Positions 41,645-50,452 of a stretch of 64,000 bases of DNA are shown here, piece after piece (within the stretch, counting starts at the first letter, position 1; the number at the start of each line of letters is the position of its first letter). The stretch comes from an uncultured Bacteroidales bacterium. Lineage in GTDB: Bacteria; Bacteroidota; Bacteroidia; Bacteroidales; Bacteroidaceae. A model generated the notes under the pieces. It made no database searches, was not told the DNA's origin, and saw nothing but the letters and a program-made list of their open reading frames with translations. The position numbers were made by a program, and so were the translations under genes. The stretch spans positions 62,001 to 126,000 of the forward strand of contig CADCBH010000007.1 in assembly GCA_902799655.1 (NCBI GenBank), in the 5' to 3' direction.

Positions 41645-44614
41645 TTAGAAGCGGCCTGGACCTCCAAAGCCACCGCCAGGACGACCACCGCCGAATCCAC
41701 CGCCACGGCCACCACGGCCACCGCGACCGCCGCCAGGGCCTCCGAAACCAGGACCACCCTGACCACGTCTATTGTTATTAAAACCACCAAAGAGGTTCAG
41801 ACGATAGATAACGTGCAGCATGGCATAGCTGGTAATGGCGTTGTATTCCGTATCGGTACGTGACATAGCCGAGATAGAACGGCTGAAAGTTGACTGGCGC
41901 TTCAGAATATCGTAGAACTGAAGCGACAGTGTCAGTGCATTGCCACGCAGGAACGACTGTGACAACTGGGCATTCCAGATCAGTTCGTTAGTATTCATCG
42001 ACGCATCGTCATAACCGCGACGGCTGTTCATGTTCATGTTGGTTGACAACTGCGTACCCCAAGGAGCAGTGACCATTACACTACCACCATAAGAGAATGT
42101 CCATGTGTCGAGGTTATTGTTGGTTTGCAATTCGCTACGAGCATGCAGATATTCCAAAGAACCGTTCAGCTCAAACTCCAACCAGTCGTTACGATAGCTG
42201 GCAGCCAAACGTTCGCCATAAGTCGTAGAGCGCGTCACTGACTCCTGCGAGTTCTGCTGGTCCTGCAGTTTGACAAATCCCACGTTATGTGCGTAGCGCA
42301 GTGTGGTAAAGGTATTCACATTGAAATGACCTGCAGAGTCAATGGATGTGTTGAACATCAACATACCGAAAGCATTCCAGTTGCCGTTGATATTCTCGGG
42401 ACGTGTGGTGTTTACACCTGTCTTCGAATCATACGTCACCATATTAGAAATGCTATTACTGGTGGTCGAGAAGTTCAGGTGTGCCATCAAGCTGCGCTGA
42501 TGATTCTGCCAATAGTTGTTGTACATCAAACGCAGATTCTGTGTGAACGAAGGCTTCAAACCAGGATTACCCTTGCGGATGTTCAGCGGATTCGAGTCAT
42601 CGGTAATGTCCAACAGGTCGCTCATTGATGGCTGACTGGTGTTGGCACGATAGGTCAGGCGCAACTGACTAACATCCGATATCTTCCAACGGAAGTCGGC
42701 AGTCGGTGCAAAATTGGTGACCGTACGGGTAGTGTCAGAGTGTACCCCCTGATAATCCTGAATAAAATCAGACTTCTGGGGTACCACCTGTACACCGATG
42801 TTGAGGTTGTATGCATTACGCACCACACGCAGCATGACCTCGGCTGTATGTATATAGTTCTTGTATTCAGAATAGCGACTCAACTTATCAGACTTATAGT
42901 TTTCGAGTGGTGCGCCACCCATCAGCGACAGATAATCGTCCCAACCACGGAAAGAGGGGATAACACTCATGAAGTCCCAACCCTGATTACTCAAATCGTA
43001 GGTACCACGATCGCTCTTGCTATACTTGTACTGGTACTGGTAAGAGAACTGCAGATAAGTACGACGCATGATGGGCTCGCTATAGGTCAGGCGGATATTA
43101 TAGTCCCAATTCTTAGTAGGTGTCACGGCATAGCGGTTGTTCTCCACATTAGCTAGTGAACCATAGTAGTTCACGAGATCGTTAGAGAACGACTTACTCA
43201 TGCCTTCACTGTAGTTGGCGCCTAAGCGCAGAGTGATATTACGTCCGTTGCTGCTAAGTCTGCGGTTCAGCTGTCCCCAACCGCCTACGCGCTTTGAATC
43301 GCTGTAGCTCAGGTTATTGTTGATATTACTGTTCTTGACGATGCTATTGCCCTCCTCGTCTTTTTCATTGATTAACTGCTCCAGCTGTCTCAGTGGGTCT
43401 GTGATACCTGTGTAGTTATAGGGGTTTCTGCTAAATGTAGCACTATTGCCATCTGTCAGGCCGTCGTTTGAGCTATAGCTGAACTGAGGGCGGAACATAA
43501 TATTAGTCATGGTATCTGGTGTCCACTCTAAACGGAACTGGGCATTCCAGCTGTTCGAACGCGACAGATTGTTATTGAGGCGATTGCTGAATGAACTGAC
43601 AGTAGAGCTCATGAAACTCTCTGAGGCAGTCTTCGAGACAGCGTCGCCATTGCTATGATTCCAGCGTACGCTACCATCGACCTTGATGAGGTTTTTCTTT
43701 TCATAGTTCAAGTTCACACCAAGCATCTTCGTAGCTGTCAGACCCTGACGGCCACCACCGAAGCGTCCGCCGCCACCGCCAAAGCCCATATCATTGACAT
43801 TGTTGGCACTGGACATCAGAAACATCTTCAAGTCGTCTTTCATCACGCCTCCGAAGATACGGCTACTATAACGGTCCTTGGTACCTGCTGCCACATCGGC
43901 ATTGACCATCACACCCTTGTTCATGCCACGCTTGATACCAAAGTCAAGTACAGTCTCCTCCTCGCCATCATCGATACCACTCACGCGAGCAAGGTCGCTT
44001 TTCTGATCATAAGCCTTCACGCGCTCAATAATAGAGGTTGGCAGGTTCTTCATGGCAGTCTTCGTATCACCCGTCATGAACTCCTTACCGTCAACCATAA
44101 TCTTCTTTACCTCCTTGCCATTGATGGTAATCTTACCGTCATCATCAACCTGTGCACCAGGCAGGCGCTTCACCAGTTCCTCAACGACAGAACCTTCTGG
44201 TGTACGGAAAGCAGCGGCATTATAGACGAAAGTATCTGCTTTGACAACTACCTTTGCAGCCTGGCCCGTTACGGTGGCACCCTTCAGCATGATGGCATCG
44301 GGCTTCAACGACAAGGTACCCAGTGCGACATCCTTGTCATCCTTCACCGTGACACGCTTGGTATAGGCTTTGAATCCCACACATGTCACCTGTAGGATAT
44401 ACGTGCCTGATGAGGGAGCCTTCACACGGAACTTACCATTAAGATCAGTGAGTCCACCAGTAACCAGTGTTGAGTCTGTCCGCAACAAACGTACGGTGGT
44501 CTGGGCTACGGGCTCTTCGGTATCACTCTCGACAACCAGTCCCGTTACATGGCGCTGTGCCATAGCTGCAATGCTAGTCAGAAAGAAAAACGAAATAAAA
44601 AGATACTTTCTCAT
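41645..44614 (-). CDS. Outer-membrane beta-barrel receptor (TonB-dependent receptor-like)
   Basis: A 989-aa protein: signal peptide (MRKYLFISFFFLTSIAAMAQ), carboxypeptidase-regulatory-like domain (about 22-105), plug-like segment (VVEELVKRLPGAQVDDDGKITINGKEVKKIMVDGKEF in parts), then an outer-membrane barrel as in the PF14905 family. These receptors are not paired with SusD, and none is adjacent. Two Gly-rich stretches occur: MGFGGGGGRFGGGRQG near residue 280, and a C-terminal tail of about 40 residues of GGRGG/GGPG repeats. Substrate unknown. Convergent with pfkA (9 nt apart) with no terminator visible. Confidence 0.82.
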   Translation of the reverse strand: MRKYLFISFFFLTSIAAMAQRHVTGLVVESDTEEPVAQTTVRLLRTDSTLVTGGLTDLNGKFRVKAPSSGTYILQVTCVGFKAYTKRVTVKDDKDVALGTLSLKPDAIMLKGATVTGQAAKVVVKADTFVYNAAAFRTPEGSVVEELVKRLPGAQVDDDGKITINGKEVKKIMVDGKEFMTGDTKTAMKNLPTSIIERVKAYDQKSDLARVSGIDDGEEETVLDFGIKRGMNKGVMVNADVAAGTKDRYSSRIFGGVMKDDLKMFLMSSANNVNDMGFGGGGGRFGGGRQGLTATKMLGVNLNYEKKNLIKVDGSVRWNHSNGDAVSKTASESFMSSTVSSFSNRLNNNLSRSNSWNAQFRLEWTPDTMTNIMFRPQFSYSSNDGLTDGNSATFSRNPYNYTGITDPLRQLEQLINEKDEEGNSIVKNSNINNNLSYSDSKRVGGWGQLNRRLSSNGRNITLRLGANYSEGMSKSFSNDLVNYYGSLANVENNRYAVTPTKNWDYNIRLTYSEPIMRRTYLQFSYQYQYKYSKSDRGTYDLSNQGWDFMSVIPSFRGWDDYLSLMGGAPLENYKSDKLSRYSEYKNYIHTAEVMLRVVRNAYNLNIGVQVVPQKSDFIQDYQGVHSDTTRTVTNFAPTADFRWKISDVSQLRLTYRANTSQPSMSDLLDITDDSNPLNIRKGNPGLKPSFTQNLRLMYNNYWQNHQRSLMAHLNFSTTSNSISNMVTYDSKTGVNTTRPENINGNWNAFGMLMFNTSIDSAGHFNVNTFTTLRYAHNVGFVKLQDQQNSQESVTRSTTYGERLAASYRNDWLEFELNGSLEYLHARSELQTNNNLDTWTFSYGGSVMVTAPWGTQLSTNMNMNSRRGYDDASMNTNELIWNAQLSQSFLRGNALTLSLQFYDILKRQSTFSRSISAMSRTDTEYNAITSYAMLHVIYRLNLFGGFNNNRRGQGGPGFGGPGGGRGGRGGRGGGFGGGRPGGGFGGPGRF

Positions 44615-44744
44615 ATTGTAATTAATCGTTGATTTTTGCTATTTATGACGCAGGCAATGTGGAAAAGTTTAATGAAAAGTAAAAAAAAAGATGTATTATT
44701 GACAATTATACGGATTTTAGCATACGAATTAAATAAAATTATAT

Positions 44745-44752
44745 TAAATTTG
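44745..44752 (+). promoter_or_regulatory. -7 box for aroB
   Basis: TAAATTTG, 12 nt before the ATG at 44765. No clear -33 TTG. The leader would be very short. Confidence 0.45.
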
Positions 44753-44764
44753 CAGCCGAAAACG

Positions 44765-45814
44765 ATGATGGAACAGCAGAAGGTTGTCATATCAAGAGAC
44801 TTGAAGCAGTCGTTAGGACAGGCTATAGCAGATTGTCCTCATGATCGTCTGTTCGTTTTGGTGGACCAGACGACTGAGCGTTGCTGTCTGCCCATCATCG
44901 AAGCCTTTCTCCCCCACCCGTTTCACACTATCACCATTGGCGCTACAGACCAGCACAAGACGCTTGACACCTTGAGTCATGTATGGTCAGAGTTGCAAAA
45001 CATGGGAGCTACGCGCCACTCGCTGATGATTAATCTGGGTGGTGGCATGGTGACCGACCTCGGTGGTTTTGCTGCCTCCACGTTCAAGCGCGGCATCTCC
45101 TATATTAATATACCTACGACGCTACTGTCAATGGTTGATGCCTCAGTAGGCGGTAAGACGGGCATCAATTTCGGAGGACTGAAAAACGAGATTGGCGTAT
45201 TCAATAATGCCAATAGCGTAATTCTTGACACCATCTTTCTCAAGACCCTTGACCAGGAGAACCTGCTCAGTGGCTATGCCGAGATGCTGAAACATGGCTT
45301 GATAGACTCTGAGAGTCATTGGGCAGAACTGATGAAGAATCTTGAGGATATAGACCATTCAGACCGACTTGGCTCACTCGTTGCCAAGAGTGTTGCCGTC
45401 AAACAGCGCATCGTCATAGAGGATCCCACTGAGAAGGGACTGCGTAAAGCACTGAATCTGGGACACACTGCCGGGCACGCCTTTGAGTCATTGGCATTGG
45501 AGCGCACACCGATTCTTCATGGCTATGCGGTAGCCTACGGACTGGTGGTAGAGCTCTACCTGAGTTGTCTCAAGACAGGTTTCCCGACTGATAAGATGCG
45601 GCAGACCGTCACTTTCATCAAAGAACACTATGGCCGTATGACCATCTCATGCGACGATTATCCGCATCTGCTTGAGCTGATGCATCACGATAAGAAGAAT
45701 ACAGCAGATACTATCAATTTCACCCTGTTGGGCGGCATCGGTGACATCCGCATCAACCAAACAGCTACGGAGGAGGAGATCAAGGAAGCCCTTGACTTCT
45801 ATCGTGAATATTAA
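44765..45814 (+). CDS. aroB: 3-dehydroquinate synthase
   Basis: A 349-aa NAD-dependent enzyme of the shikimate pathway, feeding chorismate to both the trp and men pathways encoded here. Motifs: LGGGMVTDLGGFAASTFKRG (NAD site), PTTLLSMVDASVGGKTGIN, and the metal ligands in LNLGHTAGHAFE and ILHGYAVAYG. The ORF is open upstream to 44636. I use the ATG at 44765 (or 44768), because a TAAATTTG box lies just upstream and it matches family length. Confidence 0.93.
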   Translation: MMEQQKVVISRDLKQSLGQAIADCPHDRLFVLVDQTTERCCLPIIEAFLPHPFHTITIGATDQHKTLDTLSHVWSELQNMGATRHSLMINLGGGMVTDLGGFAASTFKRGISYINIPTTLLSMVDASVGGKTGINFGGLKNEIGVFNNANSVILDTIFLKTLDQENLLSGYAEMLKHGLIDSESHWAELMKNLEDIDHSDRLGSLVAKSVAVKQRIVIEDPTEKGLRKALNLGHTAGHAFESLALERTPILHGYAVAYGLVVELYLSCLKTGFPTDKMRQTVTFIKEHYGRMTISCDDYPHLLELMHHDKKNTADTINFTLLGGIGDIRINQTATEEEIKEALDFYREY

Positions 45815-45864
45815 GAAAGACAATTAGGAAAACTACTACCTATTAAATTTACTAATTAACCAAC

Positions 45865-45900
45865 AAGGAGCTTATCCGTGAGGACAGGCTCCTTCTATTT
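45865..45900. terminator. Bidirectional hairpin between aroB and menE
   Basis: A long stem pairing 45865-45877 with 45882-45894 (13 positions, one mismatch, one wobble, GTGA loop), followed by TCTATTTT. It overlaps the end of menE and can serve both convergent units. Confidence 0.7.
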
Positions 45901-46857
45901 TGCTGCCAGTGTCAGTGCCAACCGCGCTGCCTCAGCGCGTGCAGGCTTACCAGTTTCCGTCAACGGCAAGTGATCGACATGGCAGCACTGTCGGGGCTGC
46001 CAATATTTAGGCAATACGCGATGACAGACATCCATCAGAGAGTCGGTATCGTCACCCTCGGTGAGTATCACCACCTGCTCACCCAGTTTCTGATCGGGTG
46101 CTTTTGTAATAATATAAGGAATATGTACATGCGCACGTAACAGACGTTCCACCTCCTCAATCTGTATCTTGATGCCTCCAGAGCAGATGACATTGTCTTT
46201 TCTGCCTATGATGCGAAAGCGGCCATCCTGCAATACCGCAATGTCATTGGTGACCAATTGACCATCGTGAACGGCAGGGGCATTGATAACCAGACAGCCT
46301 TCGTCATTGAGCGACACATTGACGCCTTCGAAAGGTGTGTACCATTCGCTTCGTTCAGGACCGTTCAACCGCCGCAGCGCGATATGCGAGAGGGTCTCCG
46401 TCATACCATAGGTGCTCCACACGGCATGAGGATGAGTGGACAATGCCTGTTCCAGAGTCTCGTCAATGGCTCCCCCACCGATGAGCAGATGACGGATATG
46501 TTTCAGACGGTCAGGTGCCTGGCGCATCAGGTTCCACACCTGCAGCGGTACCATGGCAGCCAGGTCAACCATTCCTTCCCACTCTGGACAGCCAGAGGGC
46601 TCCATGCTGATTAGCCTCATCCCGCAGGTCTCTGCCCGTACTACCATCATCTTGCCTGCTATATAGTCAAGAGGCAGACACAACAGAGCTGTATCGCCTT
46701 GATGCAGTTTCAGAAAGTGGCATGTGATGCGTGCCGAGGCCTCCATGCGCCGTTTCTCGACATACATGGCCTTGGGTGTTCCCGTTGACCCACTGGTATG
46801 CACCAGTACTGTCGCACTGTCGTTATGCCACTCGCTTAGGAATGTTTCGAGATCCAT
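45895..46857 (-). CDS. menE: o-Succinylbenzoate-CoA ligase (short form)
   Basis: A 320-aa acyl-adenylate ligase. Motifs: VLVHTSGSTGTPKAM (P-loop-like), YGMTETLSHIALR, and GRKDNVICSGGIKIQIEEVE; the C-terminal catalytic Lys lies in LTETGKPARAEA. It is shorter than the E. coli enzyme (about 450 aa), missing much of the N-terminal subdomain, as seen in Bacteroidota MenE. The assignment as MenE rests on adjacency to menC and menB. It overlaps menC by 22 nt. Confidence 0.85.
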   Translation of the reverse strand: MDLETFLSEWHNDSATVLVHTSGSTGTPKAMYVEKRRMEASARITCHFLKLHQGDTALLCLPLDYIAGKMMVVRAETCGMRLISMEPSGCPEWEGMVDLAAMVPLQVWNLMRQAPDRLKHIRHLLIGGGAIDETLEQALSTHPHAVWSTYGMTETLSHIALRRLNGPERSEWYTPFEGVNVSLNDEGCLVINAPAVHDGQLVTNDIAVLQDGRFRIIGRKDNVICSGGIKIQIEEVERLLRAHVHIPYIITKAPDQKLGEQVVILTEGDDTDSLMDVCHRVLPKYWQPRQCCHVDHLPLTETGKPARAEAARLALTLAAK

Positions 46858-47855
46858 AATTTGTCACCACGTATCTCCAGTGGCATGGGAATATTATCGG
46901 TAAACAACTGACCAGTACCCAGTCCCTGCGGCATCTTGATAGGATTGTCATAGACACTGGAGGCAAACTGTGCAACAGCGTTCAGTCCGATGTTGCTCTC
47001 CAAGGCAGATGTTATCCATGTGCCGATACGCATATCACGTGCAATGTCTATCCACTCCCTGCAACCCATCATACCTCCGTGTAATGAGGGTTTCAGAATG
47101 ATATAGCGCGGACGGATGATGTTCAGCATCTGGCGCTTCAGATCGGGGTCGTTGACACCTATCAGTTCTTCGTCAAGAGCAATGGGCAGTGGTGACTCTC
47201 TGCATAGCTCAGACATAAACGACCACTGCTTGGCATGGATGGGCTGCTCGATACTGTGCAGTGCATACTGCGACAACAACTCCAGCTTATACAACGCTTC
47301 CTCGAAGGGGAAAGCGCCATTGGCATCTACGCGAAGTTCTACCTCATGAAAACTGTACCGACTGCGAATCTGCTTGATCAGTTCCAGTTCGTCATCAAAG
47401 TCAATGGCACCAATCTTCAGCTTCACACAGCGAAAGCCCTGTTGCAGCTTCTCTTCAATGCGACGGCTCATCTCATCGAAAGAGCCCATCCACACCAGTC
47501 CGTTGATAGGGATACCTGCTTCGCCACGTGAAAAAGGCGTATCGAAGAGTCTGTTGCCGTTACGAAGATTCAGCATAGCCGTTTCCAAGCCAAAGAGCAT
47601 AGAGGGATAGTCGCGCAAGGCCTCATAGGGTATCTCGCCCGTCGCCTCTACCTCCTTGCAGAAACGGGCCAGCACTTCAGCATATTGTGGGATGTCGTCA
47701 CAACTCAACTTTGGCAACGGGGCACATTCACCGACTCCGACCTGGGAGCCGTCGGTTATCGTGACCAGCCATATCTTTCGTTCCGTATATATCCCGCGAC
47801 TGGTTCCTGCAGGCTGTTTGAAATGGAGTGTGCGCTCCTCAATCGTTATCTTCAT
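46836..47855 (-). CDS. menC: o-Succinylbenzoate synthase
   Basis: A 339-aa enolase-superfamily enzyme that dehydrates SHCHC. The barrel shows KLKIGAID (Lys pair region KxK), [10 protein letters not shown] (metal Asp), SIEQPI (metal Glu), ALDEELIG (metal Asp/Glu) and ILKPSLHGG (second catalytic Lys). These fit MenC rather than the epimerase subgroup, and the men context supports it. It overlaps menB by 4 nt and menE by 22 nt. Confidence 0.9.
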   Translation of the reverse strand: MKITIEERTLHFKQPAGTSRGIYTERKIWLVTITDGSQVGVGECAPLPKLSCDDIPQYAEVLARFCKEVEATGEIPYEALRDYPSMLFGLETAMLNLRNGNRLFDTPFSRGEAGIPINGLVWMGSFDEMSRRIEEKLQQGFRCVKLKIGAIDFDDELELIKQIRSRYSFHEVELRVDANGAFPFEEALYKLELLSQYALHSIEQPIHAKQWSFMSELCRESPLPIALDEELIGVNDPDLKRQMLNIIRPRYIILKPSLHGGMMGCREWIDIARDMRIGTWITSALESNIGLNAVAQFASSVYDNPIKMPQGLGTGQLFTDNIPMPLEIRGDKLWISKHS

Positions 47856-48673
47856 GGAATCTTGGGATATTGTTCAAAGTCAGGTTTGCGTTTCTCCAGA
47901 AAAGCTTTGCCACCCTCTTGTGCCTCATCGAGGAAATAATACAGCATAGTGGCATCGCCAGCCAGCTGCTGGATGCCAGCCTGTCCGTCGAGTTCTGCAT
48001 TCAGGCCAGCCTTGATCATGCGCAGGGCGATGGGTGAGCGCTCCATCATCTCCTCGGCCCAGGCCACGCACTCGTCTTCCAACTGGTCGAAGGGCACCAC
48101 TTTGTTGACCATACCCATCTCTTCAGCTTCTTTGGCAGAATACTGCCTACACAGGAACCATATCTCGCGGGCCTTCTTCTGTCCGACGATTCTGGCCAGG
48201 TATGAAGAGCCGAAGCCAGCATCGAAGGAGCCCACCTTCGGACCCGTCTGACCAAAGATGGCATTCTCCGAGGCAATGGTCAGGTCACAAACCAAGTGCA
48301 ACACATGACCGCCACCGATAGCATAGCCGTTGACCATCGCAATGACAGGTTTTGGCAGACGACGTATCTGCATCTGCACATCGAGTACGCTTAAGCGGGG
48401 AACGCCCTCGTCATCGACATAGCCGCCACGCCCCTTCACATGCATATCGCCACCCGAACAAAAGGCTTTGTCGCCAGCACCTGTCAGCAGTACGATACGG
48501 ATGTTCTGCATCTCCCTACAGAGTGCGAACGCCTGACTCAGCTCCAATGTCGTCTTGGGAGTAAACGCATTACGGTAACGGGGACGGTTGATGGTAATCT
48601 TGGCTATTCCATGATACTCTTCGAAGAGAATCTCCTCGAATTTCTTAATCTCTTTCCATTGTCTTTTTTCCAT
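47852..48673 (-). CDS. menB: 1,4-Dihydroxy-2-naphthoyl-CoA synthase
   Basis: A 273-aa crotonase-fold enzyme that closes the naphthoquinone ring. Motifs: [29 protein letters not shown] (oxyanion hole), [42 protein letters not shown] (MenB-specific). The longer ORF starts inside the TAACTTTG promoter box (48692-48699), so the ATG at 48673 is used. First gene of menB-C-E. Confidence 0.93.
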   Translation of the reverse strand: MEKRQWKEIKKFEEILFEEYHGIAKITINRPRYRNAFTPKTTLELSQAFALCREMQNIRIVLLTGAGDKAFCSGGDMHVKGRGGYVDDEGVPRLSVLDVQMQIRRLPKPVIAMVNGYAIGGGHVLHLVCDLTIASENAIFGQTGPKVGSFDAGFGSSYLARIVGQKKAREIWFLCRQYSAKEAEEMGMVNKVVPFDQLEDECVAWAEEMMERSPIALRMIKAGLNAELDGQAGIQQLAGDATMLYYFLDEAQEGGKAFLEKRKPDFEQYPKIP

Positions 48674-48691
48674 AGTCTTCGCTTTTTGCTG

Positions 48692-48699
48692 CAAAGTTA
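48692..48699 (-). promoter_or_regulatory. -7 box for menB-C-E
   Basis: TAACTTTG on the minus strand, 18 nt before the ATG at 48673; divergent from the nucleoside kinase promoter. Confidence 0.55.
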
Positions 48700-48707
48700 C
48701 AAATTAT

Positions 48708-48735
48708 TTTTCACTTTTCACTTTTCACTTTTCAC
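48708..48735. repeat. Heptad tandem repeat (TTTTCAC)x4 between divergent promoters
   Basis: Four perfect 7-bp units, ending 9 bp before the TATCTTTG box at 48745. The same array, with one substitution and the same 9-bp spacing, precedes the promoter at 62131. Confidence 0.92.
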
Positions 48736-48744
48736 TTAATTTTG

Positions 48745-48752
48745 TATCTTTG
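48745..48752 (+). promoter_or_regulatory. -7 box for the nucleoside kinase gene
   Basis: TATCTTTG followed by GCA, 20 nt before the ATG at 48773. The -33 position falls in the third TTTTCAC heptad. Confidence 0.6.
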
Positions 48753-48772
48753 CAAGCAAAATACCTACAACA

Positions 48773-50452
48773 ATGCTACAGATACGCTGCAAGAACAACA
48801 ATGTCACGAAGAGTTTTCCAGAAGGATCCTCTCTTTTGGATGTCTATCAAGAGTTTGCCAATGAGATTAATCTCCCCTATCCTGTCGTCTCGGCTAAAGT
48901 GAATAACGCTTCAGAAGGACTGAAATTCAGACTCTTCCAGAATCGTGATGTCGAGTTCATGGATGCCCGAGAAGGCAGCGGCCACCGTGTCTATGTGCGT
49001 TCACTGTGTTTCCTGCTCTACAAGGCTACTCAGGATATCTTCCCTGGTTCTAAGCTGTTTATCGAGCATACTATCTCGCGCGGTTACTACTGTAACTTCA
49101 AGAAGAAGAACAACGACTCACTGGCAGAGGGTGATGTGGAACGCATCAGCCAGCGCATGATGGAGATTGTCAACCTCGACATGCCCTTCCGTCGCACCGA
49201 GGCCACCAATGAAGAGGCCATCCGCGTCTTTGCCGAACGTGGATTCTCCGACAAGGTGAAGTTGCTGGAGACCAGTGGCCAGATCTATAGCGACTACTAT
49301 ATGCTGGGCGATACTGCTGACTACTACTATGGTCCGCTGGTACCCAGTGCAGGTTATCTGAAGGTTTTCGGACTGGAGCCTTATCGCGATGGCATGCTGT
49401 TACGCGTACCCGACTGGAACAATCCCACCATCCTTGCTGAGAAGGTGGACATGCCCAAGACCTATGAGATGTTCCGTGAGAAGACACGCTGGGACATCAT
49501 CATGCGACTGTCGAATGCCGGTGATGTCAACAAGGCTATTCTGAAGGGGCATGCCTCTGAGCTCATACAGGTGAGTGAAGCCTTGCAGGAGAAGAAGATT
49601 GTACAGATTGCAGAGGATATCGAGCACCGCTTCCATGCTGAGAAGGATCCCATCCGACTGGTACTCATCACTGGTCCGTCATCATCCGGCAAGACCACAT
49701 TCTGCAAGCGACTCAGCATCCAACTGCTTGCCTGCGGACTGCGCCCCCTCTCATTCTCTACCGATGACTACTTCGTCAATCGTGTCGATACACCCAAGCT
49801 GCCCAATGGCGATTATGACTTCGACAACATCGAGGCTGTTGACTATGCGCTTCTCGAGGACCATCTGACGCGTCTGATGAAGGGCGAACGCGTCGAGATT
49901 CCTGAATACAACTTCTCGACAGGACTGCGTGAGTGGAATGGCAAGAAGCTGAAGTTAGGTGGCGATACCGTTCTCATCATCGAGGGCATCCATGCCCTCA
50001 ACCCCCAGCTGACCAAGAAAATTGAAGACTCGCTGAAGTACAAGATATACATCTCGGCACTCACCAGCATCTCTCTTGACGATCACAACTGGATACCTAC
50101 CCGCGACAACCGTCTGTTGCGCCGCATCATCCGCGACTACAACAAGGGAGCCTTTACCGCCCAGGAAACCATTGCCCAGTGGAAGAATGTCTGTGAGGCT
50201 GAGGAGAAATGGATCTTCCCCTACCAGGAGACTGCAGATGTCATGTTCAACTCAGCGCTGAACATCGAGTTTGCCGTGTTGCGCACCCATGCCGAGATTA
50301 TCCTCTCGTCCGTTCAGCGCAACAGTCCTGAATACAGTGAGGCCCATCGCCTCTTGAAGTTCATCCACTACTTCCTGCCCGTCAGCGACAAGGAGATACC
50401 ACCCACGTCGATTATGCGTGAGTTCCTGGGTGGCTCCAGCTTCAAATACTAA
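48773..50452 (+). CDS. TGS-domain nucleoside (uridine) kinase
   Basis: 559 aa. The N-terminal TGS domain (about 1-65) and a ThrRS/AlaRS-like second additional domain (about 70-230, containing FIEHTISRGYYCNF) precede a uridine-kinase-type P-loop domain: GPSSSGKTT (residues 301-309), STDDYFVNR, DFDNIEAVDY, EIPEYNFSTGLRE, IIEGIHALN. The architecture is that of a threonyl-tRNA-synthetase-like N-terminus joined to a pyrimidine salvage kinase, known from Bacteroidota and Firmicutes and annotated as nucleoside kinase. Substrate unproven. It lies on the opposite strand between the two men blocks, and its 3' end overlaps menD by 11 nt. Confidence 0.85.
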   Translation: MLQIRCKNNNVTKSFPEGSSLLDVYQEFANEINLPYPVVSAKVNNASEGLKFRLFQNRDVEFMDAREGSGHRVYVRSLCFLLYKATQDIFPGSKLFIEHTISRGYYCNFKKKNNDSLAEGDVERISQRMMEIVNLDMPFRRTEATNEEAIRVFAERGFSDKVKLLETSGQIYSDYYMLGDTADYYYGPLVPSAGYLKVFGLEPYRDGMLLRVPDWNNPTILAEKVDMPKTYEMFREKTRWDIIMRLSNAGDVNKAILKGHASELIQVSEALQEKKIVQIAEDIEHRFHAEKDPIRLVLITGPSSSGKTTFCKRLSIQLLACGLRPLSFSTDDYFVNRVDTPKLPNGDYDFDNIEAVDYALLEDHLTRLMKGERVEIPEYNFSTGLREWNGKKLKLGGDTVLIIEGIHALNPQLTKKIEDSLKYKIYISALTSISLDDHNWIPTRDNRLLRRIIRDYNKGAFTAQETIAQWKNVCEAEEKWIFPYQETADVMFNSALNIEFAVLRTHAEIILSSVQRNSPEYSEAHRLLKFIHYFLPVSDKEIPPTSIMREFLGGSSFKY

